Source: Flavobacterium sp.
Lineage (GTDB): Bacteria > Bacteroidota > Bacteroidia > Flavobacteriales > Flavobacteriaceae
Direction: 5' to 3'
Assembly (NCBI GenBank): GCA_014379405.1
Contig: JACMLU010000003.1
Location: 1 to 53,028, forward strand
Length of the DNA: 53,028 nucleotides
Under the pieces are notes generated by a model that saw only the letters and a program-made list of their open reading frames with translations, searched no databases and was not told the DNA's origin. Every line of letters starts with the position of its first letter. Position 1 is the stretch's first letter. A program made the translations under genes and the position numbers. Positions 16,988-25,189 of this stretch are shown in pieces.

Positions 16988-17041
16988 TTCAATCCGTTTT
17001 TATCCGTGTTTTGCCTTGGCAATCCGTGTTAATCCGCGTTC
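16988..17041. repeat. Degenerate AATCCGTGTT repeat
   Basis: Four spaced copies of (A/T)ATCCGYGTT-like units (AATCCGTTTT, TATCCGTGTT, AATCCGTGTT, AATCCGCGTT) fill the spacer up to the last codon of the dus gene. I associate such units with dispersed intergenic repeats of Flavobacterium genomes. Confidence 0.65.
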
Positions 17042-17991
17042 TATATTTTCTCGCTTTTGAAAATACTTGCTACCGCCGCTTCATAATTTCGAATACTCTG
17101 TGCTTTTTTGATTTGTTTCAACACTTTATGCGGATTTGAAAAGGTGGCCGAAAAGTATTCCCATAAATGATACATCTTCAATAAAATATGGGTTTGTCCA
17201 GACAAAGATTCGCTATAAATGGCATACAAAGTATCGTGAAAAGCAGAGAATAATTCCATTTTGTTATTGGGATATTCCAAAGAATTGCTTCGAATCATAC
17301 TCGGTAAAAAAGGATCTGAAATTAACCCTCGTCCAATCATCCAATGGTCAATTGTTGGGAAACGTTCCTGCATCTCGTGAAATTTTTTCACCGAAGTGAT
17401 ATCTCCATTGTAATACAATTTGTGTTTGGTATTGTCAATACAATGTTGAAAGGCATCTAGATGTACGCCACCTTTATACAATTGCTTGCCAATTCGAGCG
17501 TGAATGGCGATATTCTTGATAGGATAATTATCTAATATAGGCAAAACATCCAGTATTTCTTCGGTAGTATCATAACCCAAACGCATTTTCATCGAAACAA
17601 TGATATCGGTTTCTGAGTGTGCTCTTTCCAGAATATGATTGATTTTTTCGGTGTTTTTAATCAAACCGGAACCCATCCCGGATTTAGTCACCATTGGATA
17701 GGGGCAGCCCAAATTCCAGTTCAATTCTTTGTAACCCAGTTCCCGAACATATTTGGCAACAAATATAAATTCATCGGCATCGTTGGTAATCACTTGCGGA
17801 ATTACCTCTAAATCTGTATTGTTTTCAGGAAGAAGGTCTCGTTGATACGAAGCTTTAATTTCCAATTTTCCGTTCAACCGAATATAAGGAGAATAAAAAG
17901 TGTCGATTCCTCCAAAAAGTTTGTTTTGGGCGTTTCTAAAACGAAAATCAGTAAATCCTTGTAAAGGTGAGGAGAGCAAAGTAAAGTCCAT
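17041..17991 (-). CDS. tRNA-dihydrouridine synthase
   Basis: A 316-residue FMN enzyme that reduces a uridine of tRNA to dihydrouridine. It has the TIM-barrel opening MDFTLLSSPLQGFTDFRFR, the catalytic cysteine in NWNLGCPYPMVTKSGMGSG, KMRLGYD, the flavin-binding IHARIG, and YNGDITS followed by WMIGRGLISDPFL. The NLGCP signature and the short C-terminal helical domain fit the Dus family. The subclass (A, B or C) cannot be decided safely. The ATG at 17991 is preferred because it opens the barrel; the frame extends ten codons further without conservation. Confidence 0.92.
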   Translation of the reverse strand: MDFTLLSSPLQGFTDFRFRNAQNKLFGGIDTFYSPYIRLNGKLEIKASYQRDLLPENNTDLEVIPQVITNDADEFIFVAKYVRELGYKELNWNLGCPYPMVTKSGMGSGLIKNTEKINHILERAHSETDIIVSMKMRLGYDTTEEILDVLPILDNYPIKNIAIHARIGKQLYKGGVHLDAFQHCIDNTKHKLYYNGDITSVKKFHEMQERFPTIDHWMIGRGLISDPFLPSMIRSNSLEYPNNKMELFSAFHDTLYAIYSESLSGQTHILLKMYHLWEYFSATFSNPHKVLKQIKKAQSIRNYEAAVASIFKSEKI

Positions 17992-18034
17992 ATTGTTTGT
18001 AAAGCTGCAAATATAAGTCATTCGTTTTTAGGAA

Positions 18035-18072
18035 TTGGCTAATCACTAATTACTAAAAGCTAATCACTATTA
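18035..18072. repeat. TTAGTGATTAGC-type repeat at the end of the GNAT gene
   Basis: GGCTAATCACTAATTACTAA, AAGCTAATCACTATTAAATC is a variant of the TTCAGT-family repeat (reverse complement TTAGTGATTAGC) and sits next to the GNAT gene's 3' end. Confidence 0.55.
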
Positions 18073-18074
18073 AA

Positions 18075-18572
18075 TCACTCCAAAATCAATTGCATAAAAA
18101 CGGAATCCAGCCATCGGTCAAATTTATAGCCTGATTCTTTGATGATTCCTGCCGTTTTAAAACCAAATTTCTCATGAAATTCCACACTGCTTTGATTTTC
18201 GGCATCGATAACGGCAATCATTGTGTGGAGTTTTTGTTTCCGAGCCAATTTAATCAACTTTTGAAGCAGTAGTTTTCCAATTCCTTTACTATGAAAATCT
18301 TCGTTGACATAAACCGAATGTTCGACCGTAAATTTATAGGCTTCCCGAAATCGAAACTCGCTATACATTCCAAAACCAACCACCTGACCATTCAATTCGG
18401 CTACAATTACCGGAAAGTTTTTATTTATTTTTTCCTCTAAAATATTTTTTTGTTGCTCATAACTTCGAATGTGGTAATCATACAAAGCAGTTGAATGCCG
18501 GATATTATGGTTGATAATATCCAAAACAGCTTGGGTGTCTTCCGTTTGGTAGTCTCTAATCTTGATTTCCAT
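18075..18572 (-). CDS. GNAT family N-acetyltransferase, phosphinothricin-acetyltransferase-like
   Basis: A 165-residue acetyl-CoA-dependent acyltransferase. It has the PAT/Bar-like order: an N-terminal IRDYQTEDTQAVLDIIN, then VVGFGMYSEFR, the beta-4 strand EHSVYVNEDFHSKGIGKLLL with the R/QxxGxG/A acetyl-CoA loop (HSKGIGKLL), AVIDAENQSSVEFHEKFGF, and a C-terminal W-D-x-V strand. Relatives acetylate amino groups of small amino acids such as methionine sulfoximine or phosphinothricin; the native substrate here is not known. It is divergent from menD. Confidence 0.9.
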   Translation of the reverse strand: MEIKIRDYQTEDTQAVLDIINHNIRHSTALYDYHIRSYEQQKNILEEKINKNFPVIVAELNGQVVGFGMYSEFRFREAYKFTVEHSVYVNEDFHSKGIGKLLLQKLIKLARKQKLHTMIAVIDAENQSSVEFHEKFGFKTAGIIKESGYKFDRWLDSVFMQLILE

Positions 18573-18700
18573 TTTTTAAAATATTTTACTTCAAAAGTAT
18601 GAAAAAGTTGTTCGGATTGGATGATTTCGGTTGCCAAGTTTGTAACTTTGCTCATTGAGGTTTTTAAAACTTTAAACCTTAAACTTTAAACTAAAATTTA

Positions 18701-20362
18701 ATGACTTTTCCAAAAATACCTCTTGCGCAAAGCATCATTCAAATTTGCCTTGCCAAAGGAATCAAAAACATAGTAATTTCTCCAGGCTCAAGAAATGCTC
18801 CTTTAACCATAGGTTTTGTTAACAATCCCGAATTCAATTGCTACAGTATTGCCGACGAACGTTGTGCCGCTTTTTTCGCCCTTGGAATTGCACAACAAAT
18901 CCAGAAACCTGTTGCCGTGGTTTGCACCTCGGGTTCGGCCTTGTTGAATTATTATCCCGCTTTTGCCGAAGCTTTTTATAGCCAGATTCCACTGATCGTG
19001 ATTTCTGCCGATAGGCCTCAAAGCAAGATTGACATTGGTGACGGCCAAACGATTCGTCAAGAAAACGTGTTCAAAAACCATTCGCTTTACAACGCCAATT
19101 TGACTGAAGAAGTTTCGGTCGAAAATGATTTGAAAATTAACAAAGCCATCAATAAGGCTTTTACCAAGAAAGGGCCAGTCCACATCAATGCACCATTTGA
19201 AGAACCGTTGTACCAAACGGTTTCCAAATTAGATGTTGATGTGACCATTTCGGCATTCAATAAAAGTCATCACAAAATTTCTATCGATGAAATTGTCGAG
19301 TTCACGAATATTTGGAACAAATCCAAAAAGAAATTGATTCTCGTTGGCGAAAACAAACCCGACGAAATTAATACTGAAATTATTGAGACTTTTGCCAAAG
19401 ATGATTCGGTGGTCGTGATGACTGAAACAACTTCCAATCTGCAGCATTCTTCCTTTTTGAACAATATCGATACCATAATTACGCCTTTTACAAAGAAAGA
19501 ATTCAAAAATTTTCAACCAGATATCTTGGTGACTTTCGGCGGAATGGTGGTTTCTAAAAGAATCAAAGTATTTTTGCGACAATACAAGCCTACTCATCAT
19601 TGGCACATCGATACCTTGAGAGCGTATGATACTTTTGGATGTTTGACCAAGCATTTTAAGGTCAATCCAAATCAATTTTTCAATCAATTCTTGCCTTTTA
19701 CCATCCCGATTAGGAGCAATTATTATTCGACTTTCGACGCTGTTGCAAAATTGAGGGAAAAGAAACATAAGGAATATTTAGCCAAGATTCCTTTTTCGGA
19801 TTTCAAGGCTTTCGAAAAGATAATTCCATCCTTGCCGGAAAATTCTATGTTGCATTTAAGCAATAGTTCGGCTATTCGATACGCTCAATTAATTACCATT
19901 AATCCTTCGATTCAAGTTTTTTGCAATCGCGGAACCAGCGGAATCGACGGCAGCACTTCTACTGCAATTGGTGCGGCTGTGGCCAATGAAAGACCCACAG
20001 TTTTGATTGCAGGAGACATTGGTTTTTTGTATGACAGCAACGCTTTATGGAACGAATACATTCCGAAAAATTTCAAGATTATCCTCATCAACAATGGAGG
20101 AGGAGGAATCTTCAGGATTTTACCCGGACACGAAGAAACGCCTGTTTTCAACAAGTTTTTCGAGACTTCCCATTGCCTGACTGGTGAGCAATTGGCAAAA
20201 ATGTATGGTTTCGAATACAATATTGCCAGCGATGAATCGAGTTTAAAAAATAGTTTAACCGCTTTATACGCTCAAAACGACAAACCTGGTATTCTGGAAA
20301 TTTTTACTCCAACATTGGAGAATAACAAAATTTTGTTGCAGTATTTTAGGGAATTGGTGTAG
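18701..20362 (+). CDS. menD: 2-succinyl-5-enolpyruvyl-6-hydroxy-3-cyclohexene-1-carboxylate synthase
   Basis: MenD joins isochorismate and 2-oxoglutarate, using thiamine diphosphate, in the first committed step of menaquinone synthesis. The 553-residue protein has the MenD opening VISPGSRNAPLTIGF, the cofactor-activating glutamate in ADERCAAFFALGIA, TSGSALLNYYPAFAEA, ADRPQSKIDIGDGQTIRQ, and the C-terminal thiamine-binding GDIGFLYDSNALW and INNGGGGIFRILPG. TAACTTTG (18643-18650) with TTG 23 bases upstream is a plausible promoter. cydA starts 26 bases after the stop, so the pathway gene and the quinol oxidase may share a transcript. Confidence 0.96.
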   Translation: MTFPKIPLAQSIIQICLAKGIKNIVISPGSRNAPLTIGFVNNPEFNCYSIADERCAAFFALGIAQQIQKPVAVVCTSGSALLNYYPAFAEAFYSQIPLIVISADRPQSKIDIGDGQTIRQENVFKNHSLYNANLTEEVSVENDLKINKAINKAFTKKGPVHINAPFEEPLYQTVSKLDVDVTISAFNKSHHKISIDEIVEFTNIWNKSKKKLILVGENKPDEINTEIIETFAKDDSVVVMTETTSNLQHSSFLNNIDTIITPFTKKEFKNFQPDILVTFGGMVVSKRIKVFLRQYKPTHHWHIDTLRAYDTFGCLTKHFKVNPNQFFNQFLPFTIPIRSNYYSTFDAVAKLREKKHKEYLAKIPFSDFKAFEKIIPSLPENSMLHLSNSSAIRYAQLITINPSIQVFCNRGTSGIDGSTSTAIGAAVANERPTVLIAGDIGFLYDSNALWNEYIPKNFKIILINNGGGGIFRILPGHEETPVFNKFFETSHCLTGEQLAKMYGFEYNIASDESSLKNSLTALYAQNDKPGILEIFTPTLENNKILLQYFRELV

Positions 20363-20388
20363 TTTTTTTTTAAATAAATTTTTATATT

Positions 20389-21741
20389 ATGGACGTTGAA
20401 ATATTGGCTCGAATACAATTTGCTTTTACTATTGCCTTTCATTACATCTATCCGCCGTTGAGCATCGGTATTGGACTGATAATGGTTATTTTTGAAGGAC
20501 TATATCTTAAAACCGGAAACAAGGATTACGAAATCCTGACCCGCTTTTGGATAAAAATATTCGCCTTGACTTTTGGAATTGGCGTGGCAACCGGAATTAT
20601 TATGGAGTTTGAATTTGGAACCAATTGGGCGGTTTATTCCCGCTATGTTGGGGATATTTTTGGAAGCGCATTGGCGGCCGAAGGATTGTTTGCCTTTGGC
20701 TTGGAAAGCACTTTTCTAGGCATACTGCTTTTTGGTTGGAATCGGGTAAAACCTTGGGTGCATTTTGTTTCTACTTTGGGAGTATTTCTGGGTTCGATGT
20801 TCTCCGCCGTTTGGATTGTGGTGGCAAATTCTTGGCAACAAACTCCTGCAGGCTATCATATCGTTGGAACAGGATTGCACGCTCGTGCCGAAGTAACCGA
20901 TTTTTGGGCAATGGTTTTCAATCCCTCCAGCGTAGATCGAATTATTCACACTTGGCAAGGCGCTATTTTGGCGGGAACCTTCTTGGTTTTGAGTGTGCAC
21001 GCTTATTACATCAGGAAAGGCCGTTATGTCGAAATATCTAAAAAAGCATTCAAGATTTCTTTGGTCGTGGCTACCATTTTTTCACTCACCCAATTGCTTT
21101 CGGGACACAGTTCCGCCGATGGAGTTGCGGTAAATCAACCGGCAAAATTGGCCGCAATGGAAGGACATTTCAAGAAAAACGCTCCAGCCGATTTGTATCT
21201 CGTGGGTTGGGTGGATAAGGAAAAACAAACCGTTACAGGATTAGCAATTCCGGGTGGATTATCGTTCTTGGTGCATCAAGATTTCAAGGCTCCCATAAAA
21301 GGTTTGAATGATTTTCCGGTCGAAGACAGGCCAAGCCAAATCAATGCCGTTTTCCAGTTTTACCACATTATGATTGCCATAGGAATGGCGTTGATTGGAC
21401 TAACGATATACGCCAGTTTTCTTTGGTGGCGCGGCAAATTATTTGAAACCAAATGGTTGATGTGGATTTTTTCCTTCTCGGTGATTTTGCCCCAAATCGC
21501 CAATCAAGTAGGCTGGTTTACTGCCGAAATGGGAAGACAGCCTTGGGTAGTTTATGGACTGTTGCGAACCAATAAAGCATTTTCGCAAGAAGTGTCGTCC
21601 AACCAAATTGTGTTTTCATTGGTTTTGTTTACCGTAGTTTATTCACTGTTGTTGGTATTGTTTTTATACTCGGTCAATAAAAAAATAAAACACGGACCAT
21701 TTGATGAATTTGAAAAATCATCAGAAATAAATTTTTTATAA
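20389..21741 (+). CDS. cydA: Cytochrome bd ubiquinol/menaquinol oxidase subunit I
   Basis: CydA carries the haems and the quinol site of cytochrome bd, the high-affinity terminal oxidase of the inner membrane. The 450-residue protein opens with RIQFAFTIAFHYIYPPLSIG, where H18 is the haem ligand equivalent to H19 of E. coli. A second candidate haem histidine lies in LSVHAYYIRKGRY, and the GRQPWVVYGLLRT motif starts near 382. The Q-loop is of the short type. With menaquinone genes on both sides, menaquinol is the likely donor. cydB follows after 9 bases. Confidence 0.97.
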   Translation: MDVEILARIQFAFTIAFHYIYPPLSIGIGLIMVIFEGLYLKTGNKDYEILTRFWIKIFALTFGIGVATGIIMEFEFGTNWAVYSRYVGDIFGSALAAEGLFAFGLESTFLGILLFGWNRVKPWVHFVSTLGVFLGSMFSAVWIVVANSWQQTPAGYHIVGTGLHARAEVTDFWAMVFNPSSVDRIIHTWQGAILAGTFLVLSVHAYYIRKGRYVEISKKAFKISLVVATIFSLTQLLSGHSSADGVAVNQPAKLAAMEGHFKKNAPADLYLVGWVDKEKQTVTGLAIPGGLSFLVHQDFKAPIKGLNDFPVEDRPSQINAVFQFYHIMIAIGMALIGLTIYASFLWWRGKLFETKWLMWIFSFSVILPQIANQVGWFTAEMGRQPWVVYGLLRTNKAFSQEVSSNQIVFSLVLFTVVYSLLLVLFLYSVNKKIKHGPFDEFEKSSEINFL

Positions 21742-21750
21742 TATAGGCTT

Positions 21751-22788
21751 ATGGAAACTTTTTTAGGAATTGATTATCCCACTTTATGGTATTTAGTAAT
21801 CGGATTGTTGTTTTCGGGTTATGCTATTTTAGAAGGCTTTGATTTTGGGGCCGGCGCTTGGCATTTGTTTTTCAGGAAAGACCTGAGTCGCAGAATTGCC
21901 ATAAATGCCATTGGCCCAATCTGGGATGCAAACCAAGTTTGGTTGGTGATTGGCGGTGGCGCATTATTTGCCGGATTCCCCGTGATGTATGCCACGATGT
22001 TGAGCGCAATGTACATTCCGTTTATGTTGTTTTTAATGTTCAATGTACTTCGAGCGGCAGCAATCAAGTTTAGAAGTGCCGAAGAAATGCTTTGGTGGAG
22101 AACATCTTGGGATATTACTTATAGCGTTTCCTGTATTATGATTGCTTTTTTGTTAGGCGTTGTTTTGGGAAATATTTTGCAAGGTTTGGCCTTGGGGCCC
22201 AATTTTACGTATCAAGGAGGAATCTTTTTTTCATTCCTGAATCCATACGCCATTATGGTTGGGCTTACCACGCTTTCCATTTTTATGACCCAGGGAGCCA
22301 TTTTTTTATTGTTGAAAACGGAAGGCAGATTGCACGCTCGATTGACTTTTTTGCTTCAAAAAGGAATGATATTTTTCATCATCAGCTTCGGAATAACAAC
22401 ACTTTACACCTTGGTGTTCATACCGGAAGTTACGGCTAATTTCAGGGCAAAGCCACTGTATTTTGTGGTGCCGATATTGTCTTTTTTGGCTGTAGCCAAT
22501 GTGCCTCGTTTGGTTTCCAAAAAAAGATATATGCTGGCGTTGGTGTTTTCGTCATTGACAATGGCGTTTTTGCTAACTCTTGTCGCCTTGCAATTGTACC
22601 CAACGCTTTTAATTTCCACCATCGATCCTCAATATAATGTCACTATTTACAATGCCGCTTCCTCCCAAAAATCATTGGGAATTATGCTGACCATTGTGGC
22701 AATTGGTGCGCCTTTATTGGGAGCTTATTTTTTCTTTTTGTACCGAACATTTAATGGAAAAGTACAATTGGATGATACTAGTTATTAA
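21751..22788 (+). CDS. cydB: Cytochrome bd oxidase subunit II
   Basis: CydB is the structural partner of CydA. The 345-residue protein starts M-E-T-F-L-G-I-D-Y-P-T-L-W-Y and has about eight or nine membrane helices. The characteristic LEGFDFGAGAWHLF (about 27-40) and GPIWDANQVWLVIGGGALFAGFP (in part 54-76) motifs are present. The length is normal for the short CydB form. The pair sits in a two-gene operon, possibly led by menD. No CydX-like small ORF was recognised in the 80 bases after the stop. Confidence 0.96.
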   Translation: METFLGIDYPTLWYLVIGLLFSGYAILEGFDFGAGAWHLFFRKDLSRRIAINAIGPIWDANQVWLVIGGGALFAGFPVMYATMLSAMYIPFMLFLMFNVLRAAAIKFRSAEEMLWWRTSWDITYSVSCIMIAFLLGVVLGNILQGLALGPNFTYQGGIFFSFLNPYAIMVGLTTLSIFMTQGAIFLLLKTEGRLHARLTFLLQKGMIFFIISFGITTLYTLVFIPEVTANFRAKPLYFVVPILSFLAVANVPRLVSKKRYMLALVFSSLTMAFLLTLVALQLYPTLLISTIDPQYNVTIYNAASSQKSLGIMLTIVAIGAPLLGAYFFFLYRTFNGKVQLDDTSY

Positions 22789-22870
22789 GCTTTTTTAGGA
22801 TAAATTAGAGATTAAATAGATTTCAATTCTACTTTTAATCTTTGTACATTTGCTCTTTAGAAAAGAAATA

Positions 22871-23725
22871 ATGATTGAAATAGGAAAATACAACACGCTC
22901 ACTATATTACGTGATACCAAAGTAGGATTGTTTTTGGGAAATCCCGAAAAAGATCCCGAAGGAATTCACGACATCCTTTTACCCAATAAATACGTTCCCA
23001 ACGAATGGGAAATAGGCGAGGAAATTATAGTTTTCGTGTATTTAGACCACGAAGAACGTCCGGTTGCCACCACATTGGAACCTTATATTTTATTGAATGA
23101 ATTTGCGCTTTTGCGTGTGAATTACGTCAATCAAGTGGGGGCTTTTATGGATTGGGGAATGGAAAAAGACATTCTGGTTCCGTTTAAGGAGCAAGCCAGA
23201 CCAATGGAAAAAGGAAAACGCTACTTGGTTTATCTTTATATGGACGAACAAACCAAACGTTTGGTGGCCTCCAGCAAAACTAACCAGTTTTTGAAAAACG
23301 ATAATCTTACGGTTGAAAAAGGTGAAGAAGTGGACTTGATCGTTTCTCATATCACTGAACTTGGTATCAATGTCATCATCAACGAACAACACAAAGGCTT
23401 GATGTATAAAGATGAGGTTTATGATGACGCGATTCGAACTGGAGACAGAATGCGCGGTTATATAAAAACCATTCGTCCCGACAACAAAATAGATGTTGCC
23501 CTCCAAATTCAGGGTTACCAAAGCATCGAGCCCAATGCCGACAAGATTCTAGACGAATTGCGTGCCAGTCGAGGCTTTTTGCGTTTGACTGACAATTCAC
23601 ATCCCGAAGACATTAAAACGGTCTTGAAAATGAGCAAGAAAACCTTCAAGAAAGCAATTGGAGCTTTGTACAAAGAAAAACTAATCGAAATCAAGGAAGA
23701 CGGAATTTATTTGGTGAAAGAATAA
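22871..23725 (+). CDS. CvfB-like S1 RNA-binding protein
   Basis: A 284-residue cytoplasmic protein with successive S1-like OB folds and a C-terminal winged helix, the arrangement of the CvfB family. Recognisable parts are MIEIGKYNTLTILRDTKVGL, ILLPNKYVPNEWEIG, FALLRVNYVNQVGAFMDWG, VSHITELGINVIINEQHKGL and the last helix set MSKKTFKKAIGALYKEKLIE. CvfB is an RNA-binding regulator in Firmicutes; its role in Bacteroidota is not established. I use the ATG at 22871; seven codons further upstream lack any match. TACATTTG (22845-22852) is a possible -7 element. Confidence 0.9.
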   Translation: MIEIGKYNTLTILRDTKVGLFLGNPEKDPEGIHDILLPNKYVPNEWEIGEEIIVFVYLDHEERPVATTLEPYILLNEFALLRVNYVNQVGAFMDWGMEKDILVPFKEQARPMEKGKRYLVYLYMDEQTKRLVASSKTNQFLKNDNLTVEKGEEVDLIVSHITELGINVIINEQHKGLMYKDEVYDDAIRTGDRMRGYIKTIRPDNKIDVALQIQGYQSIEPNADKILDELRASRGFLRLTDNSHPEDIKTVLKMSKKTFKKAIGALYKEKLIEIKEDGIYLVKE

Positions 23726-23791
23726 TGCAATTAAAAAAAACATCAAACAGCGAATTTGATTAAATGCTGTTGAGGGATTGTTTATAAAACC

Positions 23792-23829
23792 AAAACCTGT
23801 CGGGAAGCAATTCCTGATAGGTTTTTTTA
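23792..23829 (+). terminator. Terminator after the CvfB-like gene
   Basis: AAAACCTGTCGGGAA and TTCCTGATAGGTTTT pair throughout on the plus strand (two G-U pairs) around the loop GCAA and run into seven T's. Confidence 0.85.
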
Positions 23830-23884
23830 TTTGGCAGGATAACGAACTTTTTTTTAACGACTTACATTGAATAATGGCTTGTGT

Positions 23885-23915
23885 CCTATGTCAAAGTTTT
23901 GAACTTTGACATAGG
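23885..23915. repeat. Palindromic element CCTATGTCAAAGTT-TTG-AACTTTGACATAGG
   Basis: Arms of 14 bases (23885-23898, 23902-23915) are perfect complements around a 3-base loop. Only 55 bases upstream there is already a terminator, so this is an extra palindrome. I recall similar TTTGACA-containing palindromes scattered through Flavobacterium genomes, possibly REP-like. The remaining 590-base spacer (23726-24312) holds no open frame I would call. Confidence 0.7.
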
Positions 23916-24312
23916 TTTTATCTTTATTAAACCACGATAATAGATTTTTAAAATATGTATAAACAAGGTTTCAACCGTTGGAAGCAATAGAGCTATATTG
24001 CCCTAATAGTTAAAAATTAAATCTGATATTATATGCCGCTTATTTGTTTCCAAAAAGGAAAATTTGGATGTTGAAGCTTGTTAATTGGTGCGCTTTTTTT
24101 TGATTAGGATTTGAGTTACTTCAAGCGCAAAGGTTTTCGTAAAAATTTGTTTTCAATTTACCCTAAAATAAACGATATTTTTAACATTTACGACTTGTCC
24201 TGTTATAATTCATAAAGCCCGTTTGTGATATAATCGTTAAATTCGTAGTGAAAAATAGGGTGATAATTGCATTATCCTTAATATATTACATTTTAAATTA
24301 TCTATATATAAC

Positions 24313-25134
24313 ATGTTCAAAATAGTCGAAAAAGAATTTCTTTCAGAAAACGTGGCAAGATTGGTGATCGAAGCACCCTATATTGCCAAAAGCCGTAAAG
24401 CAGGTCATTTTATCATTTTAAGAATTGATGAAAACGGGGAAAGAATCCCCTTAACCATTGCAGATGCCGATACCGAAAAAGGCACAATTACCTTGTATGT
24501 GCAAAGAGTAGGCGTGTCCTCGCACAAATTGTGCGCCATGAATGCCGGCGATAAACTGGCAGGCGTTGTAGGCCCATTGGGAACGGCCACCCATATAGCC
24601 AAAGTAGGAACCATTTTATGCGCCGGTGGAGGCGTGGGCGTTGCACCCTTGTTCCCAATAGTCCAAGCTATGAAAAAGGCCGGAAACAGAGTGATAACCG
24701 TTATCGCCGCCCGAAGCAAAGAGCTCATCATTCTGGAAGAGGAAATGAGGGAGTATTCAGATGAACTCATCATCATGACCGACGACGGTTCAAAAGGCAC
24801 AAAAGGGTTGATCACCCATGGGATGGAAGAAGTAATTCTTAGGGAAAAAATAGACGAAGCCATGGTAATTGGACCTACCATAATGATGAAACATGCGGCT
24901 TTGACCACCAAGAAATACAACATTCCCACTCAGGCAAGTTTAAACACCATTATGGTGGACGGTACGGGAATGTGCGGCGCTTGCAGGGTAACCGTGGGAG
25001 GCAAAACAGAGTTTGTTTGTGTTGACGGACCAGAATTTGATGCGCATCAAGTCAATTTTGATGAAATGATGAATAGGCTAAATACGTATAAAAAGAAAGA
25101 ATCGAAATGTTATAGAGAATATCTGGAGGAATAA
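24313..25134 (+). CDS. Ferredoxin-NADP+ reductase-type FAD/[2Fe-2S] subunit (NfnA/SudB-like)
   Basis: A 273-residue flavoprotein of the family that includes NfnA of the electron-bifurcating NADH-dependent ferredoxin:NADP+ oxidoreductase and SudB of sulfide dehydrogenase. It has an FAD-binding barrel (IPLTIADADTEKGTITLYVQ), the NAD(P)-binding CAGGGVGVAPLFPIVQAM, and the [2Fe-2S] ligand set D216, C221, C224 and C236 in VDGTGMCGACRVTVGG and FVCVDGPEFD. The partner subunit follows 55 bases downstream. It most likely passes electrons between NAD(P)H and ferredoxin; whether it bifurcates is not decidable from sequence. Confidence 0.92.
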   Translation: MFKIVEKEFLSENVARLVIEAPYIAKSRKAGHFIILRIDENGERIPLTIADADTEKGTITLYVQRVGVSSHKLCAMNAGDKLAGVVGPLGTATHIAKVGTILCAGGGVGVAPLFPIVQAMKKAGNRVITVIAARSKELIILEEEMREYSDELIIMTDDGSKGTKGLITHGMEEVILREKIDEAMVIGPTIMMKHAALTTKKYNIPTQASLNTIMVDGTGMCGACRVTVGGKTEFVCVDGPEFDAHQVNFDEMMNRLNTYKKKESKCYREYLEE

Positions 25135-25189
25135 GTCTCTCCAAAACTAAAATAATTACAAAAGGGTTACCTTATAAAATAGCCATAAA

